Of a DNA stretch of 64,000 nucleotides, positions 27,901 through 35,744 are shown in pieces; the stretch's first letter is position 1, and each line of letters starts with the position of its first letter. The DNA comes from Maribacter huludaoensis (GTDB taxonomy: Bacteria > Bacteroidota > Bacteroidia > Flavobacteriales > Flavobacteriaceae). The stretch spans positions 772,313-836,312 of the forward strand of contig NZ_JARKMS010000001.1 of assembly GCF_029350945.1 (NCBI RefSeq), given 5' to 3'. Made by a program: the position numbers and the translations under genes. Below the pieces are notes generated by a model, which had not been told where the DNA came from, did no database searches, and saw only the letters and a list, made by a program, of their open reading frames with translations.

Positions 27901-28304
27901 TCATTATTAATATCTGCCATAACTACACCGGTAGACCATGGCTTATTTCCCGTTATTCCGGCAGATTCTGAAATATCTTCAAATTTCATTTCGCCTTTGT
28001 TAAGAAATAACTTGTTGTCTTCCATATTACCCGTTAAGAAAATATCTGATAATCCATCATTGTTGATGTCGCCAATGGCAACACCGCCACCGTTATAGAA
28101 ATTACGATATTTAAAAATGTTGAATTCCTTAGAATTGGCAACCTTGTTTACGAAAGAGATACCAGTTTCTTCAGGTTCTAGTAAGGTGAATAGCGTAGGT
28201 TCCTGTTGCTGTTCCAATGTATTTGAATTTTCATTAGATCCGCAAGAAATTAAAAGAAATAAAAATAAGCCAAGGCAGCTGATCTTAAGCAAATTAAAGT
28301 TCAT
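24948..28304 (-). CDS. VCBS/FG-GAP repeat lipoprotein with ASPIC/UnbV domain (first paralogue)
   Basis: Starting at the ATG at 28304 the product has 1118 residues and a lipobox (FLLISC); a longer frame from 28328 would put extra residues before the signal peptide. The layout matches the next gene: FG-GAP/VCBS loops (DINNDGLSDIFLTGN, DYDKDGDLDAYI), an ASPIC/UnbV domain in the middle (FGIGTVARLYYPNN, RGFQSSVEYPMTIGLG, IRIIWPND), then a second propeller-like block (DVNGDGNEDIYIGG). The two proteins look like a tandem duplication that has diverged. It is the first gene of the five-gene minus-strand operon ending at 18599. The role is unknown; a surface binding platform is plausible. Confidence 0.88.
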   Translation of the reverse strand: MNFNLLKISCLGLFLFLLISCGSNENSNTLEQQQEPTLFTLLEPEETGISFVNKVANSKEFNIFKYRNFYNGGGVAIGDINNDGLSDIFLTGNMEDNKLFLNKGEMKFEDISESAGITGNKPWSTGVVMADINNDGFLDIYVSNAGNMEGNNHDNDLYINNGDGTFTEKAHEFNLAETGFSTHASFFDYDKDGDLDAYILNNSNIPVSSLGYAEQREVRAQDWEGVPKIFRGVGDMLLRNDNGKFVDVSEDAGIYGSLIGFGLGVMVVDINNDLYPDIYVSNDFYERDYLYINNQDGTFREEVQKWTNHLSLSAMGVDMADINNDGLTDIFITDMLPEPDQRVKSVMEFEGYNIFKLKQSKDFHQQYIQNTLQLNNGNGSFSEIAYYSGVEATDWSWSGLLFDMDNDGLKDIYITNGINHDLTDLDFVDFFANEIIQKMALTGRKESIDSIINKMPVTPLPNYAYRNNGDITFSNYNKQWGFELPSRSNGSAYGDLDNDGDLDLVVNNVNMETFVYRNNSESQSQNNYIKLKFKGSDGNRFGIGTVARLYYPNNIIDQTVMPSRGFQSSVEYPMTIGLGDTKTLDSIRIIWPNDATTKLINVKANQTITFKQENATAIFKINKTEAPTLLKSIDNNTFLAHKENNYMDFDNEGLISKSLAEEGPGLAVGDVNGDGNEDIYIGGAKNQAGALYLHNGNGSLSKPIIKYFEAEAALEDTTASFFDFDNDGDVDLMVGTGGNELGMQGSYGIRLYINDGKGNFSLNTKKLPSINKNVAVIAPSDFDADGDIDVFIGSRSVVGTYGVNPDHLFLLNNGDGTFTDITERSAYDLKDAGMITDAKWLDMDGDGKDDLVTVSDWGSPKIYKNSGRRLSDSKSSLDSLSGWWGAVEGYDLDNDGDKDLILGNTGSNIHYKPAPGQPMKMWVNDFDNDGTIEQITTQNYDGGDYPLHQKKELTTQILALKKKNIKASEYATKTIQELFPKNIIDNTILKEASIAETVIAINDGNGNFTIKILPPQVQFSCICGIQCLDINKDGNLDLIMAGNNFEFKPQYSRLDANYGNVLLGDGKLNFEWQNYTDSGFFIRNEVKQLQTVKDKKGNEFIIAAINNDTPKLYLLNEE

Positions 28305-28580
28305 TGTTGCGTTTGTTTGAGAGAGCACTTCGAGTTGTTTTGTGAACTGTTAAAGTTGAGTTGCAGACCTGTAAAATTGGTCGTTCAAAAATAATTTGCA
28401 ATATAGCCAAATACCTACTATTTATTAGGCTTATTTAGTAAAAGTCAACGTTAAAATTTAAAGAAATCGTTATAGGGACAGCGTAATAATATGAATAATG
28501 AGATTTAGTGGCTACTTTTTAGAAGTAATGGAAATAATCCAATATATTTAACCTTGACTAAATAACAAACAATTTGACCC

Positions 28581-30167
28581 ATGATAGGAATTTTATCTTT
28601 TTTAGGCTTTACCATTTTAGTAGCCGTAATTGCATATTTGGCAACAAGATCAACTAATGAGCAAACCTCTGATGGATATTTTTTAGGGGGGCGTAGTCTA
28701 ACGGCAGGAGTAATTGCCGGGTCTTTACTATTGACCAATCTATCTACGGAACAAATTGTTGGTTTGAACGGTAACGCCTATAGTGATGGAATTTTGGTGA
28801 TGGCATGGGAAACCTTGGCGGCTATTGCTATGGTCATATGTGCTATATACTTGTTACCTAGATATTTGAAAGGTGGTATTAGCACTATACCAACGTATTT
28901 GGAGAGAAGATTTGATACCACTACCAAGGCAATGACATCTGGTTTGTTTTTAAGCGGTTATGCAATTGTTCTTTTACCGATAGTTTTATATTCTGGGTCT
29001 TTAGCAATTAGCGGAATGTTTGATTTGCCCGAAAAACTGGGTATTTCTGAATGGGGGTCTATATGGGTCTGTGTTTGGAGTATTGGAATAATTGGTAGTA
29101 TTTATGCCATTTTCGGGGGCTTAAAAGCTGTTGCAGTTTCAGATACGATAAATGCAATTGGATTGTTGATAGGTGGATTGTTGATACCGATATTTGGACT
29201 ATATGCAATTAGTGATGATAATAGTATATTAGGAGGTTTGTCCAAACTTACTACGGAGCATCCAGAAAAGTTTAATGCTATAGGGTCGGAATCGTCAAGT
29301 ATACCATTTGCAACCATATTTACAGGTATGGTTTTGGTGCAATTGTTTTATTGGGGAACCAATCAACAAATTATTCAGAGGGCTTTAGGAGCCAAAAATC
29401 TTAAAGAAGGTCAGAAAGGAGTAATGCTTGCTGCATTTTTTAAAATATTGGGTCCTTTAATAGTTGTTTTGCCAGGTATTATTGCATTTCACATGTTCGA
29501 TGGTCAATTGGACAGGGCGGATCAGGCTTATCCTAAATTAGTGGCTGCAGTGCTTCCGGTTACTTTGGTAGGTTTTTTTGCTGCCGTACTTTTTGGAGCT
29601 ATTTTAAGTTCATTTAATAGTGCCTTAAACAGTTGTGTTACATTGTTTGGTCTGGATATTTATAAAGAGTATATAAACAAAGAAGCTTCAGAAACTAAAG
29701 TTGTAGCCGTAGGTAAGCGTTTTGGGGTAATGTTGGCATTGTTTTCAATGATATTGGCACCTTTTTTATATTATGCGTCAGATGGTCTTTTTGGTTACTT
29801 GCAACAAGTTAATGGTGCATATAGTATTCCTATTTTATCTGCAATCGTTATAGGTTTTTTAACTAAAAGAGTACCGGCTATTGCTGCCAAGGCAGGAATA
29901 ATATTTGCCGTAGTTGTTTATGTAATCTACATTTTCATGCAAAGGGGGCTAGGTGTAGAATGGTTGCCACATATGTTACATGTACAAGCAATAACGTTTG
30001 TTTTGACCATAGGCTTAATGTTGTTGATCGGTACATTAAAACCAAGAGAAACGGATTATGTGCAAGAATATACTAATGAGGTGGATATTACTAGTTGGAA
30101 GTATGTAAAACCTGTTGGCTTGATAATTACATTAGTAGTTGTCAGTACCTATATTATATTTAGATAA
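28581..30167 (+). CDS. Sodium:solute symporter (SSS/SLC5 family)
   Basis: The 528-residue product is hydrophobic throughout with about 13-14 membrane helices. It shows family features: GYFLGGRSLTAGVIAGSLLL near residues 33-52, STEQIVGLNGNAY, a GLKAVAVSDTINA stretch, FYWGTNQQIIQRALGAKNL in the middle and SSFNSALNSCVTLFGLDIY later. These transporters bring sugars, inositol, amino acids or acids in with sodium. The gene points away from the ASPIC operon and converges on susD. It could supply the inner-membrane import step for the maltose locus, which has no MFS sugar transporter in the window; this is inference. Confidence 0.9.
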   Translation: MIGILSFLGFTILVAVIAYLATRSTNEQTSDGYFLGGRSLTAGVIAGSLLLTNLSTEQIVGLNGNAYSDGILVMAWETLAAIAMVICAIYLLPRYLKGGISTIPTYLERRFDTTTKAMTSGLFLSGYAIVLLPIVLYSGSLAISGMFDLPEKLGISEWGSIWVCVWSIGIIGSIYAIFGGLKAVAVSDTINAIGLLIGGLLIPIFGLYAISDDNSILGGLSKLTTEHPEKFNAIGSESSSIPFATIFTGMVLVQLFYWGTNQQIIQRALGAKNLKEGQKGVMLAAFFKILGPLIVVLPGIIAFHMFDGQLDRADQAYPKLVAAVLPVTLVGFFAAVLFGAILSSFNSALNSCVTLFGLDIYKEYINKEASETKVVAVGKRFGVMLALFSMILAPFLYYASDGLFGYLQQVNGAYSIPILSAIVIGFLTKRVPAIAAKAGIIFAVVVYVIYIFMQRGLGVEWLPHMLHVQAITFVLTIGLMLLIGTLKPRETDYVQEYTNEVDITSWKYVKPVGLIITLVVVSTYIIFR

Positions 30168-30610
30168 GTAGTTTTCAATTAACTATATACTTTTTTACTT
30201 ATAAAGTGATACTCTAGTTGATAGTAGAGTTGATAGCGCAATATTTCTTACCGCTTCTGTGGTTGGAAATATTGCGTTATTTGTTTACGATAATTGTATT
30301 TGATTAAGTTTTAGTCTAGTTTAATTGCGGTAACAGTATTGCTTCGATTGAAGACAGTTGATGAATAGAACTTAAAGGCTCTTTGATTGATGGTACTTGT
30401 AATTATATACGGGAATACTTAGGGTTTAGGTATAGGTTTGCTTAGTGATATTTATTTTAATTAGGTAATTTAAATTAGAGTCTAATCGATAATCATTATT
30501 GATTTAGTTTGACTAATAGTCTGTTAAATAGTTAAGTATATCAATATTCAGCTCATATAGTCAATTTAAGATTTCTTAATTCTGTAGTAATTCTGTTAAG
30601 TATAAGAATT
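30168..30610. other. Non-coding stretch between symporter and susD
   Basis: About 440 AT-rich bases between two convergent genes hold no open frame that I would defend. The only structure seen is the 11-bp inverted repeat at 30237-30276, listed separately. The rest has many stops in all frames. Confidence 0.6.
30237..30276 (+). terminator. Inverted repeat, possible terminator of the symporter gene
   Basis: CGCAATATTTC (30237-30247) pairs perfectly with GAAATATTGCG (30266-30276), an 11-bp stem with an 18-base loop, followed by TTATTTGTTT. It lies 70 bases after the symporter stop. The large loop and interrupted T run make it a weak intrinsic terminator; another RNA role is possible. Confidence 0.5.
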
Positions 30611-30636
30611 AAAAAAGCCTCCAATAAATTGGAGGC
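30611..30636 (-). terminator. Intrinsic terminator of susCD
   Basis: On the minus strand GCCTCCAA (30629-30636) and TTGGAGGC (30617-30624) form a perfect 8-bp stem with a 4-base loop, followed by six T (30611-30616). It begins 31 bases after the susD stop codon, so the susC-susD message ends here. Confidence 0.92.
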
Positions 30637-30667
30637 CTTTACAACTTAAACTTAAAATTATATATTC

Positions 30668-32278
30668 TTAGTAACCTGGGTTTTGAACCAAGTTAGGATT
30701 TGCAAGTAATTGTGCTGGTGGAATAGGGAACACGTTGTAATCGTCATTGTTGATAGTTCCTTCAGCTTTAAATAACCAATCTCTACCAAATTGACCGAAA
30801 CGAATTAAATCGTTACGTCTCCATGCTTCTTGGTATAATTCTCTACCTCTTTCATCTAAGATATCCTGCTCAGAAACTGTTCCTAATAACTCTTGAGTGT
30901 TACGTATAGTTCTTAGGTCATTGATCATGGCAGTTGGGTCGCCACCGCTTCTAAACATAGCCTCAGCCTTCATAAGATGAGCATCTGCATATCTAAATAC
31001 AATTTGATGACTAATAGAAGCTTCACCATTTCTGGCTGCATATTTCTGAATACGGATACCGGTAGTTTCATCATTGTTGATAAAGTTAACGGCACCGGAA
31101 CCGTCTTTAAAATCTCTTTTAAATGTAAGAGGAGCCCCTTGTCTGTCTTCAAGTGGAGTACCATCAAGGTCATACTGTTGATTGATTAAGAAACCATAAC
31201 CGACATTTGAACCGTCAACATAACCATCTTTTTCAGAAGCGTAAGGTTGGTCTGCAAAAGCTACACCAATAGTTGGTACTCCACCTCTACGTTCTTCTTG
31301 TCCGTCCACAGGGTTTTGGTCCGCATCTAATTCATTAGATTCAGAATCTCCTTCAAATAAATCATAAAATTCGGCAAGGGTACTGAATCCGTTCCATCCA
31401 CCACCTTGAATACTTGTGCTGTTATAGTGAAGTCCCATTACTACTTTATTAATAGTATTAGCTTCTAGAGACCAAATAGTCTCGGTATCGGCATCTGGCA
31501 AGAAAAGATCAAAATAACCTTCTTGTAATGCATAACCATCGGCAGTAATAGCATCCACCAAAGAAATTACTTCGGCCATATCTGCGGAATCAGGAGAACC
31601 ACCAAGGTAAATATGCTTGTTCAAAAGAACTTTTGCCTTTAAATATCTTGCGGCGGCCTTACTTGCTCTTAAGTTAGCTTCGCCACTACCTGCAGGTGTA
31701 GCAGGGGTATTTGAAATTGCTGTTTCTATATCCGCAAGAATAAAATCTAAGGCTGCTTGACCTGTAAGTACTTCAGGTACAGAAGAAGATGGTAATTGGG
31801 TATCTCTATAAGGAACTTGACCAAAGTTATCCAATATAACCCACATACTGTAAGCTCTGATAAAGCTTGCATCACCTATATTTTCTGTAGAAGGGTTACT
31901 TCTTGAGTCTAAAACTTGAGAAGCTTGTAATTGGTTACTGTTCCATAACTGAAATACATTAACTATAAAGGAATGTTGACCGTTCCAATCATGAGTGTGT
32001 AGTACTCTCCATAGTCCGTTATCACCCCAGTCACCACCACGTGTCGGTATTAGGTGTTCGTCCGAAGTAACTTCTTGAAGTGCAAAATAGTTATCTTGAC
32101 CAGCATACTGTCCGGCGAGTGATCCATATAGATTCGTAACCGTAGAAGATGGATCGGCTAAGCCTTGAAATCCTTCGGAAATGATCGAATCTGTTTCTTC
32201 TATTTCTAGGTCGGTACAGGAAGAAATCCCTACCAACGATAGAATAGAAAGCGTTAAGATTTTAAAATTATTTTTCAT
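30668..32278 (-). CDS. SusD/RagB family outer-membrane lipoprotein
   Basis: Using the ATG at 32278 the product has 536 residues and starts MKNNFKILTLSILSL with lipobox GISSC. SusD proteins are surface lipoproteins that cap the SusC barrel and bind oligosaccharides. The helical TPR-like N-terminal part (ASFIRAYSMWVILDNFGQVP, AAARYLKAKVLLNKHIY) and the C-terminal SusD motif (DERGRELYQEAWRRNDLIRF, then PIPPAQLLANPNLVQNPGY at the very end) are clear. It follows susC after 19 bases and is closed by a strong terminator. No SusE/SusF-type glycan-binding lipoprotein gene follows, unlike many maltodextrin loci. Confidence 0.95.
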   Translation of the reverse strand: MKNNFKILTLSILSLVGISSCTDLEIEETDSIISEGFQGLADPSSTVTNLYGSLAGQYAGQDNYFALQEVTSDEHLIPTRGGDWGDNGLWRVLHTHDWNGQHSFIVNVFQLWNSNQLQASQVLDSRSNPSTENIGDASFIRAYSMWVILDNFGQVPYRDTQLPSSSVPEVLTGQAALDFILADIETAISNTPATPAGSGEANLRASKAAARYLKAKVLLNKHIYLGGSPDSADMAEVISLVDAITADGYALQEGYFDLFLPDADTETIWSLEANTINKVVMGLHYNSTSIQGGGWNGFSTLAEFYDLFEGDSESNELDADQNPVDGQEERRGGVPTIGVAFADQPYASEKDGYVDGSNVGYGFLINQQYDLDGTPLEDRQGAPLTFKRDFKDGSGAVNFINNDETTGIRIQKYAARNGEASISHQIVFRYADAHLMKAEAMFRSGGDPTAMINDLRTIRNTQELLGTVSEQDILDERGRELYQEAWRRNDLIRFGQFGRDWLFKAEGTINNDDYNVFPIPPAQLLANPNLVQNPGY

Positions 32279-32297
32279 GATATACAATTTTTTTTAA

Positions 32298-35200
32298 TTA
32301 AAATGATGCATTTATACCAAAAGTAAAAGTTCTTGGTCTTGGGTAAGAGCCATAGTCAATACCTCTAGATGGTACACCTGAACCTAAATCACCGGTATTG
32401 GCAGTAACCTCTGGGTCTAAACCACTGTAATCAGTAATTAGGAAAAGGTTTTGACCTGTTAGTGAGAAACGCAAAGAATTCAATGCTCCTTCACCTGATA
32501 ATGGTACGTTGTAGCCAATACTAGCATTTTGAAAACGAACGAAATCTCCTTTTTCTAAGAAACGCGTAGAAGCATCCGCAGAAGCTCCTGGGTCTTCTCC
32601 GCTGGTCAATACATTCTGAGTTACGTTTCTAGAGTTGGAAAGTGCTCCTGCCGTGAAATATGCATTTTCAGTATTGTTGTATACTGAGAAACCAAATTGA
32701 CCTTGAAAGAATACAGATGCATCAAAATCTTTTACTTTTAAGTTTAAGCTTAGGCCAGTTGTAATGTCTGGTAAAGCATCTTCTCCAACAAACGTTTTGT
32801 CAGCAAAAGGGTCACCAACACCGTTTCCGTCAACATCTTGATATGTTGGCGAACCAGCACTATCAAAACCAGTAAAAATTGGCAGGTAGTAAGAATATAA
32901 TGATTGTCCAGAAGCAAAACGTTGTGCAAATGCACCTGTTAAACCAGGTCCGTTAACAGCGCCAGTATCAATTAAACCGTCAAAATTCTGAACTTCATTA
33001 TTGTTGTAAGCGATATTAAAATCTGCAGAGAACGTTGCATCGTCCGTTCTTACGAAATCATAAGCCAAAGCAAATTCAACCCCTTGGTTGATGATACTAG
33101 CATCAACATTCTGGAATTGGAATGGGTCAACCGCAGGTGCTGCTGGTGGAGTTTGTAAAAGAACGTCAGTTGTTTCAGTTCTATAAACATCTAAACTACC
33201 GGTTAAACGATCATTGTTGAAACCGAAATCAAAACCTGCGTTTAAGTTGAATGAAGACTCCCATTTCAAATCAGGTCTATCAGTTGCAACGATTGCAGTA
33301 CCATTTGCGTTGATATCAAGGTTTTGCTGAACAGTTAAATCTGAAAATCGTTGCCTTGCTACGAAGTTACCATAACCTAAACCATCTTGATTACCAGTAA
33401 TACCTGCACTTAAACGTAACTTAAGAGTAGATACATTTTCGCCGACAAAATCTTCTTCGTTCATTTTCCATGCAAAAGCACCGGAAGGGAAGTATCCATA
33501 TTGGTTTTCTGGACCAAATCTTGAAGAACCATCAGCTCTCATTGTTGCTGTAAACAAGTACTTGTTATTTAAGGTGTAGTTTAATCTGGCAAAGAAAGAC
33601 TGCAACTCATCTGTATTGTCAAATGAATTGGTGAATACAGAAGTAACCGGGCTGTCAAGAGTTCTTCCTAATTCTTCTTGAGCAACAACGGTTGGTAATA
33701 ATCTATTGACTAATACGCCATTTGTATTAGGGGCATAATAAGCTTGTTGGTAAGAACCGGAAACAGCATTCTGTAAGTCGCTTACAGCACTTCTAAGGTC
33801 TCTGCCCATTGCATTTAAATCACTGGTTGAGTAACCTCTACCACCAGCATTAAACCCAAAAGTCTGGAAATCTTGGTAACCAAAACCTACTAAGGCCTCT
33901 AAGTTAGAGTTTTCAAACTCTTTATTGTAGTTTACCGTTGCCTCAAAGGTTTTGTTGTCTCTTTTTAAGACTCCATAGTTTCCACGACCTATATCAGTAA
34001 CACCGTTAATATTGTTGATGTCTCTCGAAATCACAGAAGTATTGGTCGCTTCAGCGATATCCAAACCTGCATTTAATTTTGCAGATAGCTCTGGCGTAAA
34101 GTTATACTGAATAGAACCGTTTAATAAATATCTATCGGTATTGGTTATATTCTGTGTATTGTCTAATGCATTTTGAGGGTTAACGTTCAATCCACCAGCA
34201 TTAAAATCAGAATTTGAAGGCCATGTCGGGTTTGCAGCATATGCACCACCTAAAACATCACCTGCTGCACCTGCCTGCGCACTAATTGGTGCTTGAGAAT
34301 CATTGATTCTGGCAATCGACATTTGAAGGCCAAGAACTAATTTGTCATCTAAGAAACGTTGGTTAAGATTAACTCTACCTGTAATTCTTTCTAAATCAGA
34401 ATTTTCAACAATACCAAATTGTTTTCCGTATCCGAACGTTGCTCTTACGTTACCACTACCATAGTTCTTAGAGTAAGAAAGGTTTTGGTTTTGAGAAGCG
34501 GTAGATCTTAAAACTACTTGTTGCCAATCTGTGTTAGCTCCAAAATTTACCGCATTTGCGTTACCACCAACAGCAGTAACACCAGATAAAAATTCAGATG
34601 GCTTTAAAAGGTCAAAAGTGTTTGCAGCTGTAGCAATACTTAAAGAACTAGAAAAGTCCCATACACCCTGGCTACTTCCTTTACCACTTTTTGTGGTAAT
34701 GATAACAACGCCGTTTGCACCACGAGAACCATAAATAGCCGTTGCGGATGCATCTTTTAATATACTGATACTTTCAATATCATTAGGGTTGATAAAATTT
34801 AATGGGTTTTTAACCGCACTTTGTCCAAAACCAGTTTCACCTTGTGGAGAAGTATCGCCACCTCCTAATGGAACACCATCAACTACGAAAAGCGGATTGT
34901 TGTTAGCACGTACAGAGTTAGAACCTCTAATATTAATTTGGATTCCTGCACCAGGCTCACCACTGGTTTCCTGGATATTAACACCGGCAGTTTTACCTTG
35001 TATCAACTGTTCTGGAGAGGCAATGTTACCTCCGTTAAAATCTTCAGCTGTTACTGCGGTTACAGAGCCGGTAGCATCTTTAACCGTTGTAGTACCGTAG
35101 CCAATAATTACAACTTCTTCCAGTGCTTCAGCATCTTCTTGTAATGTGAAGTTAATTGAAGTTCTACCGTTTACTGCTACTTCTTGAGTCTTGTAGCCGA

Positions 35201-35420
35201 TATAACTAACAATAAGTACTGCGTCTTCTCCTGCCGTCAATGTGTAATTACCGTCAAAATCAGTTTGCGTACCATTCGTTGTTCCTTTTACAAGAACACT
35301 AGCTCCTGGTAAAGGTCCACTTGCATCTGAAACTGTTCCAGATACTTCTTGTGCCTGTATAGATCCAAAGCACAAAAATGCACCTAGAATAAACAGACTT
35401 TTTAGGAATGTAATCTTCAT
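32298..35420 (-). CDS. SusC/RagA family TonB-dependent oligosaccharide transporter
   Basis: The 1040-residue product has a signal peptide (ending SIQAQ), an N-terminal carboxypeptidase-regulatory-like domain (VSGTVSDASGPLPGASVLVK, residues 26-105), a TonB plug (TGSVTAVTAEDF to NPLFVVDGVPLGGG and SILKDASATAIYGSRGANGV), and a long C-terminal beta-barrel ending in Phe. The SusC signature LKDASATAIYGSRGANGVV is intact. With SusD it forms the energy-dependent uptake gate for oligosaccharides, here probably maltodextrins given the GH65/GH13/PgmB genes next door. A LacI-type operator and a candidate promoter lie upstream. Confidence 0.95.
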   Translation of the reverse strand: MKITFLKSLFILGAFLCFGSIQAQEVSGTVSDASGPLPGASVLVKGTTNGTQTDFDGNYTLTAGEDAVLIVSYIGYKTQEVAVNGRTSINFTLQEDAEALEEVVIIGYGTTTVKDATGSVTAVTAEDFNGGNIASPEQLIQGKTAGVNIQETSGEPGAGIQINIRGSNSVRANNNPLFVVDGVPLGGGDTSPQGETGFGQSAVKNPLNFINPNDIESISILKDASATAIYGSRGANGVVIITTKSGKGSSQGVWDFSSSLSIATAANTFDLLKPSEFLSGVTAVGGNANAVNFGANTDWQQVVLRSTASQNQNLSYSKNYGSGNVRATFGYGKQFGIVENSDLERITGRVNLNQRFLDDKLVLGLQMSIARINDSQAPISAQAGAAGDVLGGAYAANPTWPSNSDFNAGGLNVNPQNALDNTQNITNTDRYLLNGSIQYNFTPELSAKLNAGLDIAEATNTSVISRDINNINGVTDIGRGNYGVLKRDNKTFEATVNYNKEFENSNLEALVGFGYQDFQTFGFNAGGRGYSTSDLNAMGRDLRSAVSDLQNAVSGSYQQAYYAPNTNGVLVNRLLPTVVAQEELGRTLDSPVTSVFTNSFDNTDELQSFFARLNYTLNNKYLFTATMRADGSSRFGPENQYGYFPSGAFAWKMNEEDFVGENVSTLKLRLSAGITGNQDGLGYGNFVARQRFSDLTVQQNLDINANGTAIVATDRPDLKWESSFNLNAGFDFGFNNDRLTGSLDVYRTETTDVLLQTPPAAPAVDPFQFQNVDASIINQGVEFALAYDFVRTDDATFSADFNIAYNNNEVQNFDGLIDTGAVNGPGLTGAFAQRFASGQSLYSYYLPIFTGFDSAGSPTYQDVDGNGVGDPFADKTFVGEDALPDITTGLSLNLKVKDFDASVFFQGQFGFSVYNNTENAYFTAGALSNSRNVTQNVLTSGEDPGASADASTRFLEKGDFVRFQNASIGYNVPLSGEGALNSLRFSLTGQNLFLITDYSGLDPEVTANTGDLGSGVPSRGIDYGSYPRPRTFTFGINASF

Positions 35421-35460
35421 AAATTGTTAATTTAAGTTGAGTTAATTTAATTTCAATTGT

Positions 35461-35489
35461 TAAAAATATGTAAAAAGGTGTATGGTCAA
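35461..35489 (-). promoter_or_regulatory. Candidate susC promoter
   Basis: On the minus strand ATTG (35487-35490) is followed after 18 bases by TATTTTTA (35461-35468), which differs from the TAnnTTTG -7 consensus only at the last base. The predicted start leaves a leader of roughly 30 bases before the susC ATG. The whole 35421-35744 gap holds no gene, only this promoter, the operator at 35514 and the inverted repeat at 35686. Confidence 0.4.
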
Positions 35490-35513
35490 TAGTTTACGCA
35501 ACGTTAAATAATT

Positions 35514-35529
35514 ACGAAAACGGTTTCGT
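35514..35529. promoter_or_regulatory. LacI/PurR-type operator
   Basis: ACGAAAACGGTTTCGT is a near-perfect palindrome around a central CG (one mismatched pair) and closely resembles the operator pattern of LacI-family regulators such as PurR (ACGCAAACGTTTTCGT). It lies in the divergent region between susC and the LacI-type gene at 35745, which is its likely binder. It is about 25 bases upstream of the candidate susC -33 element, which would suit activation of susC as well as repression of the regulator gene. Confidence 0.7.
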
Positions 35530-35685
35530 GTTAATAACTTTTCATTTTTGCGGGTATAATGAATGTTATAGGGTGTTTTTATCAAATTCTTAATTAAACA
35601 TAGGGTTAAATATGAATATGTGATAATAATGCAAATATATAAAAAATACTTTTTTCTATATATTTACCATTTATCGGTCTTTGCA

Positions 35686-35715
35686 GAACTTAACTTTTTA
35701 GAAGAAATTAAGTTC
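35686..35715. promoter_or_regulatory. Inverted repeat in the leader of the LacI-type gene
   Basis: GAACTTAA (35686-35693) and TTAAGTTC (35708-35715) are perfect 8-bp complements with a 14-base spacer, 29 bases before the TTG start. It may be a protein-binding site or an RNA hairpin in the leader. It does not share the central-CG design of the operator at 35514. Confidence 0.4.
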
Positions 35716-35744
35716 TTATCTTAAAATTTTAAATCACATTTTTA

